Assembly (NCBI RefSeq): GCF_019375475.1
Contig: NZ_JAHXGQ010000013.1
Coordinates: forward strand, 124,001 to 188,000
DNA from: Saccharothrix obliqua
Lineage (GTDB): Bacteria > Actinomycetota > Actinomycetes > Mycobacteriales > Pseudonocardiaceae
Direction of reading: 5' to 3'
DNA: 64,000 nt
Numbering within the stretch: the first letter of the stretch is position 1; each line of letters opens with the position of its first letter. A model generated the notes under the pieces. It saw only the letters and a list, made by a program, of their open reading frames with translations. It did no database searches and was not told the origin of the DNA. Shown here piece by piece: positions 60,003-64,000 of the stretch. A program made the position numbers and the translations under genes.

Positions 60003-61217
60003 TCACGTGAGCCGGCGCACCACCGCGTCCGCGAGCAGCCGACCCCGGTCGGTGAGCACGCAGCGACCGGCGGCGAGGGCCGCCGGGTCGAGCAGCCCGT
60101 CCGCCGCCGCGACCGCCGCTTCGGCGCGGCCGTCGTCGTCCAGCACGTCCACCGGCAGCCCGGCGGCCAGGCGCAGCTCCAGCAGCACCCGCTCGACCCG
60201 GCGGTCCTCGGCGGTGAGCACCTCGCGGCCGGCCGCCGGCGACGCGCCCGCGGCGAGCAGCTCGGCGTACTTGGCGGGGTGCTTGACGTTCCACCAGCGG
60301 ACGCCGCCGACGTGGCTGTGCGCGCCGGGACCCGCGCCCCACCAGTCCGCGCCCCGCCAGTAGAGGACGTTGTGCCGGCACTCGGCCTCCGGGGAGGCCG
60401 CCCAGTTCGACACCTCGTACCAGCCCAGGCCGTGCTCGGTGAGCGCGGTGTCCACCACCTCGTACTTGTCGGCCAGCACGTCGTCGTCGGGCATCGGCAG
60501 CTCGCCGCGCCGGACCCGCCGCGCCAGGGCGGTGCCCTCCTCCACGATCAACGCGTACGCCGACACGTGGTCCACGCCGGCGGCGCGCACCGCGTCCAAC
60601 GACATCCGGAGGTCGTCCGCGGTCTCGCCGGGCGTGCCGTAGATGAGGTCGAGGTTCACGTGGTCGAAACCCGCCGCGCGGGCCTCGCGGGCGGCGGCGG
60701 GCGCGCGGCCCGGCGTGTGGGCGCGGTCCAGCACGGCGAGCACGTGCCGGGCGGCGGACTGCATCCCCAGCGAGACCCGGGTGTAACCCGCGTCACGGAT
60801 GCCCGCGAAGAACTCCGGCGAGGTGGACTCGGGATTGGACTCGGTGGTCACCTCGGCGTCCGCCGACAGGCCGAACGACGATCGGACGGCCGCCAGCACG
60901 TCGGCGAGGCCGTCCGCGCCGAGCAGTGACGGAGTGCCACCGCCAACGAAGACGGTGTCGGCGGGCGGCGCGTCGCCGAGGACGGCGGCGGCCAGGTCGA
61001 GTTCGCGGCGCACACCGTCCAACCAGGAGCCGGGCGACGCGGAGGAACCCAGCTCACCGGCGGTGTAGGTGTTGAAATCGCAGTAACCGCAACGGGTCGC
61101 GCAGAACGGGACGTGCACGTAGACGCCGAAGGGGCGGGTGCCGAGACCGGCCAGCGCGGTCACGGGCAGTGAGCCGTCGGGCGGCGCGGGATCACCGATC
61201 GGCAGAGCGGAGGGCAT
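60003..61217 (-). CDS. hemW: Radical SAM heme chaperone HemW
   Basis: A 404-residue radical SAM protein related to coproporphyrinogen dehydrogenase HemN. The 4Fe-4S motif is Cys39, Cys43, Cys46 in VPFCATRCGYCDFNTY; SAM-binding GGGTPS follows (FVGGGTPSLL), and the C-terminal HemN domain includes GWYEVSNWA and WWGAGPGAHSHVGG. Lacking the HemN N-terminal trip-wire, it is HemW, which delivers heme. Starts ATG 61217. Confidence 0.93.
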   Translation of the reverse strand: MPSALPIGDPAPPDGSLPVTALAGLGTRPFGVYVHVPFCATRCGYCDFNTYTAGELGSSASPGSWLDGVRRELDLAAAVLGDAPPADTVFVGGGTPSLLGADGLADVLAAVRSSFGLSADAEVTTESNPESTSPEFFAGIRDAGYTRVSLGMQSAARHVLAVLDRAHTPGRAPAAAREARAAGFDHVNLDLIYGTPGETADDLRMSLDAVRAAGVDHVSAYALIVEEGTALARRVRRGELPMPDDDVLADKYEVVDTALTEHGLGWYEVSNWAASPEAECRHNVLYWRGADWWGAGPGAHSHVGGVRWWNVKHPAKYAELLAAGASPAAGREVLTAEDRRVERVLLELRLAAGLPVDVLDDDGRAEAAVAAADGLLDPAALAAGRCVLTDRGRLLADAVVRRLT

Positions 61218-61508
61218 GCGCCCAGTGTCCCACTTACCGGACGCGTCCAGCCCGTCCCACCATTCGGATGGCGGTGGACCACGGGATGGACGCGTGGCAC
61301 GCTGACCCCCATGACGTCGAACGGAGTGCGCCTGGTGGTCCGCCGCCACGTCGACTTCCGTCGCGTCTCCAGCGCGATGTGCCGTCGTTCGGCATAGTCC
61401 GCGCCAGACGTTTGTTCCCGTCGGCGCCGGCTGCGCTGACGAGGCCCCCACCACCGCCCCACCGGGACTCGCACGCGCGGCAGCGCCCCGAATCCCCGGA
61501 GGACGAGG
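61218..61508. other. Promoter/leader region of sulfite reductase operon
   Basis: The 291 bp between hemW and sir hold the 28-codon leader ORF (61311-61397) and about 110 bp of leader RNA ending in GGAGG six bases before the sir ATG. Promoter elements for both divergent genes lie within about 61218-61310; none is clear-cut. Confidence 0.55.
61311..61397 (+). CDS. Sulfur-assimilation leader peptide
   Basis: A 28-residue ORF, ATG to TAG, 111 bp ahead of the sulfite reductase gene. It carries the segment VRRHVDFRRVSSAMCRR, which closely matches the actinobacterial leader peptides (RRHVDL-x-RVSS-A-x-C) found before sulfite reductase and other sulfur genes. Its single Cys codon near the end suits attenuation by cysteine starvation. 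Recognition of the family is from memory; the mechanism is inferred. Confidence 0.85.
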   Translation: MTSNGVRLVVRRHVDFRRVSSAMCRRSA

Positions 61509-63191
61509 ATGGTCCCCCCGACTACGACGCCTCAGCGTGCCAGGCAACGCCGAGGCGAGGGGCAGTGGGCGCTCGGCTACCGCGAGCCGCTGAACCCCAA
61601 CGAGCGGAGCAAGAAGGACGACCACCCGCTCAACGTGCGGGAGCGGATCGAGAACATCTACGCGCACGGCGGGTTCGACTCCATCGACCCGGCCGACCTG
61701 CGCGGCCGGTTCCGCTGGTACGGCCTCTACACCCAGCGCAAGCCCGGCATCGACGGCGGCCGGACGGCCACCCTGGAGCCGGAGGAGCTGGACGACGAGT
61801 TCTTCATGCTGCGCGTCCGCATCGACGGCGGTCGGCTGACCACGGCACAGCTCGCGTTGATCGGCGAGCTTTCGCAGACCTACGCGCGGGACACGGCCGA
61901 CATCACCGACCGGCAGAACGTGCAGTACCACTGGATCCGCATCGAGGACGTCCCGACGATCTGGCAGAAGCTGGAGGCCGTCGGGCTGACCACGATGGAG
62001 GCGTGCGGTGACAGCCCGCGCGTCATCCTCGGCTCCCCGGTGGCGGGCATCGCCGTGGACGAGGTGCTGGACGGCTCGCCCGCGATCGACGAGATCCAGC
62101 GCCGCTACATCGGCGACCCGCGGTTCGCGAACCTGCCGCGCAAGTTCAAGACGGCGGTGTCCGGTCTGCCGGACGTGGCGCACGAGATCCACGACGTGGC
62201 GTTCGTCGGCGTCGTCCACCCCGAGCACGGCCCCGGTTTCGACCTGTGGGTCGGCGGCGGCCTGTCCACGAACCCGATGCTGGGCAAGCGGTTGGGCGCG
62301 TGGGTGTCGCTGGAGGACGTGCCGGCCGTGTGGGAGGGCGTGGTCAGCGTCTTCCGCGACTACGGCTACCGCAGGCTCCGGCACCGGGCGCGGATCAAGT
62401 TCCTGGTCGCCGACTGGGGCCCGGAGAAGTTCCGGCAGGTGCTGGAGGACGAGTACCTGGGCCGCGAGCTCGCGGACGGGCCCGCGCCGGAGGTGCCCGC
62501 CGTGCCGCGCGACCACGTCGGCGTGCACCGCCAGCAGGACGGCCTCTACTACGTGGGCGCCGCGCCGATCGCGGGCCGCGTCAGCGGTTCCACGCTGGTC
62601 GAGGTCGCGAAGGCGGCCGAGCGCGCGGGTTCCGGCCGGGTGCGGCTGACGCCGTTGCAGAAGCTGGTCGTGCTGGACGTGCCGGAGGCCGAGGTGCCCG
62701 GCCTCCAGGCGGACCTGGCGAAGCTGGGCCTGGAGACCACGCCGTCGCCGTGGCGGCGCGGTGTCATGGCGTGCACCGGCATCGAGTTCTGCAAGCTCGC
62801 GATCGTCGAGACGAAGGCCCGCGCCGTGGACCTGGTGTCGGCGCTGGAGGCGCGGCTGGCCGACGTGGTGGCGGGCGTGACGGAGCCGGTCACGGTGCAC
62901 ATCAACGGCTGCCCCAACTCGTGCGCCCGCATCCAGACCGCCGACATCGGGTTGAAGGGCCAGATCGTCACCGACGACAGCGGCGCGCAGGTCGAGGGTT
63001 TCCAGGTGCACCTCGGCGGCGGGCTCGGCCTGGACGCCGGGTTCGGCCGGAAGCTGCGCGGCCACAAGGTGACCGCCGCCGAGCTGGCGGACTACGTGGA
63101 GCGCGTGGTCCGCAACTTCGTGGCCAAGCGCTCGGAAGGCGAGCGGTTCGCGCAGTGGGTCGCCCGCGCCGAGGAGGCGGACCTCAGGTGA
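61509..63191 (+). CDS. sir: Assimilatory sulfite reductase (siroheme/4Fe-4S)
   Basis: A 560-residue ferredoxin-dependent sulfite reductase (SirA/NirA type) that reduces sulfite to sulfide. The siroheme-4Fe-4S ligands are in MACTGIEFCKLAIVE and INGCPNSCARIQ. The Tyr of RWYGLYTQR (71 or 74) and Cys166 in TTMEACGDSPR correspond to the Tyr-Cys pair near the siroheme in M. tuberculosis SirA, which marks sulfite rather than nitrite reductases. ATG 61509 has GGAGG six bases upstream. Followed by a GTGA-coupled zinc ribbon gene and cysH. A Cys-type leader peptide precedes. Confidence 0.95.
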   Translation: MVPPTTTPQRARQRRGEGQWALGYREPLNPNERSKKDDHPLNVRERIENIYAHGGFDSIDPADLRGRFRWYGLYTQRKPGIDGGRTATLEPEELDDEFFMLRVRIDGGRLTTAQLALIGELSQTYARDTADITDRQNVQYHWIRIEDVPTIWQKLEAVGLTTMEACGDSPRVILGSPVAGIAVDEVLDGSPAIDEIQRRYIGDPRFANLPRKFKTAVSGLPDVAHEIHDVAFVGVVHPEHGPGFDLWVGGGLSTNPMLGKRLGAWVSLEDVPAVWEGVVSVFRDYGYRRLRHRARIKFLVADWGPEKFRQVLEDEYLGRELADGPAPEVPAVPRDHVGVHRQQDGLYYVGAAPIAGRVSGSTLVEVAKAAERAGSGRVRLTPLQKLVVLDVPEAEVPGLQADLAKLGLETTPSPWRRGVMACTGIEFCKLAIVETKARAVDLVSALEARLADVVAGVTEPVTVHINGCPNSCARIQTADIGLKGQIVTDDSGAQVEGFQVHLGGGLGLDAGFGRKLRGHKVTAAELADYVERVVRNFVAKRSEGERFAQWVARAEEADLR

Positions 63192-63346
63192 GCGAGCGCG
63201 CCACGCCGTTCTACTGCCCGTACTGCGGGGACGAAGACCTCCGCCCCCAGGAGGAGCCGGCCTACTCGTGGCTGTGCGCCTCCTGCCGCCGCGTGTTCAC
63301 CGTCAAGTTCATTGGTCTCAACCTTCCACAGGAGGTGTCGCGATGA
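63188..63346 (+). CDS. Small zinc-ribbon protein between sir and cysH
   Basis: A 52-residue protein with two CxxC pairs (FYCPYCGDEDLRP and WLCASCRRVFTVKF), a rubredoxin-like zinc ribbon. Its GTG overlaps the sir stop and its TGA overlaps the cysH ATG, so it is an integral part of the operon. Similar ORFs sit at this place in other actinobacteria. A structural or electron-transfer role in sulfite/APS reduction is possible but unknown. Confidence 0.85.
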   Translation: MSERATPFYCPYCGDEDLRPQEEPAYSWLCASCRRVFTVKFIGLNLPQEVSR

Positions 63347-64000
63347 CCGCACCCGCCAGGGTCGAGGAACTGAAGGTGATCGCCCGGGCCGCTTCGGTCG
63401 AGCTGGCGGACGCCAGTGCCGAGGAGGCCCTCGCGTGGACCGCGCGCACGTTCGGCGACAGCTGGATCGTCGCGTCGAACATGCAGGACGCGGTGCTGGT
63501 CGACCTGGCCACCAAGGTCAAGCCGGACGTCGAGGTGTTGTTCCTGGAAACCGGCTACCACTTCCCGGAGACCATCGGCACCCGGGACGCGGTCGCCCTG
63601 GTCTACCCGGAGGTGCGCATCGTCAACGCCGCCGCCGAGCAGTCGGTGGCGGACCAGGAGCGCGAGTTCGGCCTGCTGAACCAGACCGACCCGAACCGCT
63701 GCTGCCACCTGCGCAAGGTGGTCCCGTTGCAGCGCACGCTGGGCAACTACGACGCCTGGGTGACGGGCGTGCGCCGGGTGGACGCGCCCACCCGCGCGAA
63801 CACGCCGATCGTGCAGTGGGACGAGCGCAACGGGCTGGTGAAGATCAACCCGATCGCGCCGTGGTCCGACGACGAGTTCAACAGCTACATCGCCGACCAC
63901 GGGATCCTGGAGAACCCGTTGGTGCAGACCGGTTACCTGTCCATCGGCTGTGCTCCGTGCACGGCGAAGCCGCTGCCGGGCGCCGACCCGCGCAGCGGTC
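63343..64000 (+). CDS. cysH: APS/PAPS reductase, cut by window end
   Basis: The first 219 codons of adenylylsulfate reductase, which makes sulfite for the sir product. Phosphate-binding region SNMQDAVLVDLATKV and FLETGYHFPET; the 4Fe-4S cysteines are the pair in NRCCHLRKVVPL and CAPC in SIGCAPCTAKPL, so this is the iron-sulfur, APS-using form. ATG 63343 overlaps the zinc-ribbon stop (ATGA) and follows AGGAGGT. The C-terminus with the catalytic Cys lies beyond the window. Confidence 0.95.
   Translation, partial: MTAPARVEELKVIARAASVELADASAEEALAWTARTFGDSWIVASNMQDAVLVDLATKVKPDVEVLFLETGYHFPETIGTRDAVALVYPEVRIVNAAAEQSVADQEREFGLLNQTDPNRCCHLRKVVPLQRTLGNYDAWVTGVRRVDAPTRANTPIVQWDERNGLVKINPIAPWSDDEFNSYIADHGILENPLVQTGYLSIGCAPCTAKPLPGADPRSG

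Overview
The window is very GC-rich, uses many GTG starts and 4-nt GTGA/ATGA gene overlaps, and has the gene families of an actinobacterium. The minus-strand order dnaG, dgt, glyS, smtB/zur, uppS, recO, era, ybeY, phoH, rsmE, dnaJ, hrcA, hemW and then sir/cysH matches the order known from Mycobacterium. The accessory genes (NO synthase, serpin, P450 plus ferredoxin, many orphan regulators) suggest a Pseudonocardiaceae-type genome such as Saccharothrix, Lentzea or Actinosynnema. That assignment is inferred from content only.

Region 1 (1-13.9 kb) is mixed: a small membrane protein, a repeat-filled gap, a HelD-type RNA polymerase remodelling helicase, a MarR regulator overlapping two FluC fluoride-channel subunits, a methyltransferase followed by a PAS-GGDEF-degenerate EAL protein, the split proton-translocating transhydrogenase operon downstream of a bacterial nitric oxide synthase, and a macrolide-type glycosyltransferase preceded by a 10-codon leader ORF and hairpins. 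A 133-bp nested palindrome follows.

Region 2 (13.9-26.7 kb) is the accessory part: an ABC exporter with a coupled XRE regulator, divergent from a P450/ferredoxin pair; a MazEF-like toxin-antitoxin pair; AhpD-like and imine-reductase-like enzymes; HxlR and CRP/FNR regulators; a nucleotide-cyclase-homology protein ending in an amyloid-signalling-like repeat; an O-carbamoyltransferase; then a lower-GC divergent pair, a Pycsar-effector-like membrane protein and a TIR protein, ending beside a tRNA-Met(CAT) gene. This is the most likely place for an undescribed immune-type system.

Region 3 (26.7-46.3 kb) mixes core and accessory genes: dnaG with its partner, an ECF41-type sigma factor, a cluster of four palindromic repeats, a Tat-exported intradiol dioxygenase under a perfect DasR-type (dre) site, an AhpD-family protein, a serpin, dgt, a SulP transporter with carbonic anhydrase, glyS, and the SmtB/Zur pair next to a two-gene permease unit.

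Region 4 (46.3-64 kb) is the conserved housekeeping block (uppS, recO, era, CNNM/CBS protein, ybeY, phoH, rsmE, dnaJ, hrcA, hemW) with three inserted enzymes and one roughly 1-kb C-rich gene-free gap carrying a LacI-type palindrome. It ends in the assimilatory sulfite reductase / zinc ribbon / APS reductase operon, preceded by a recognisable sulfur-leader peptide; the last gene runs off the window.
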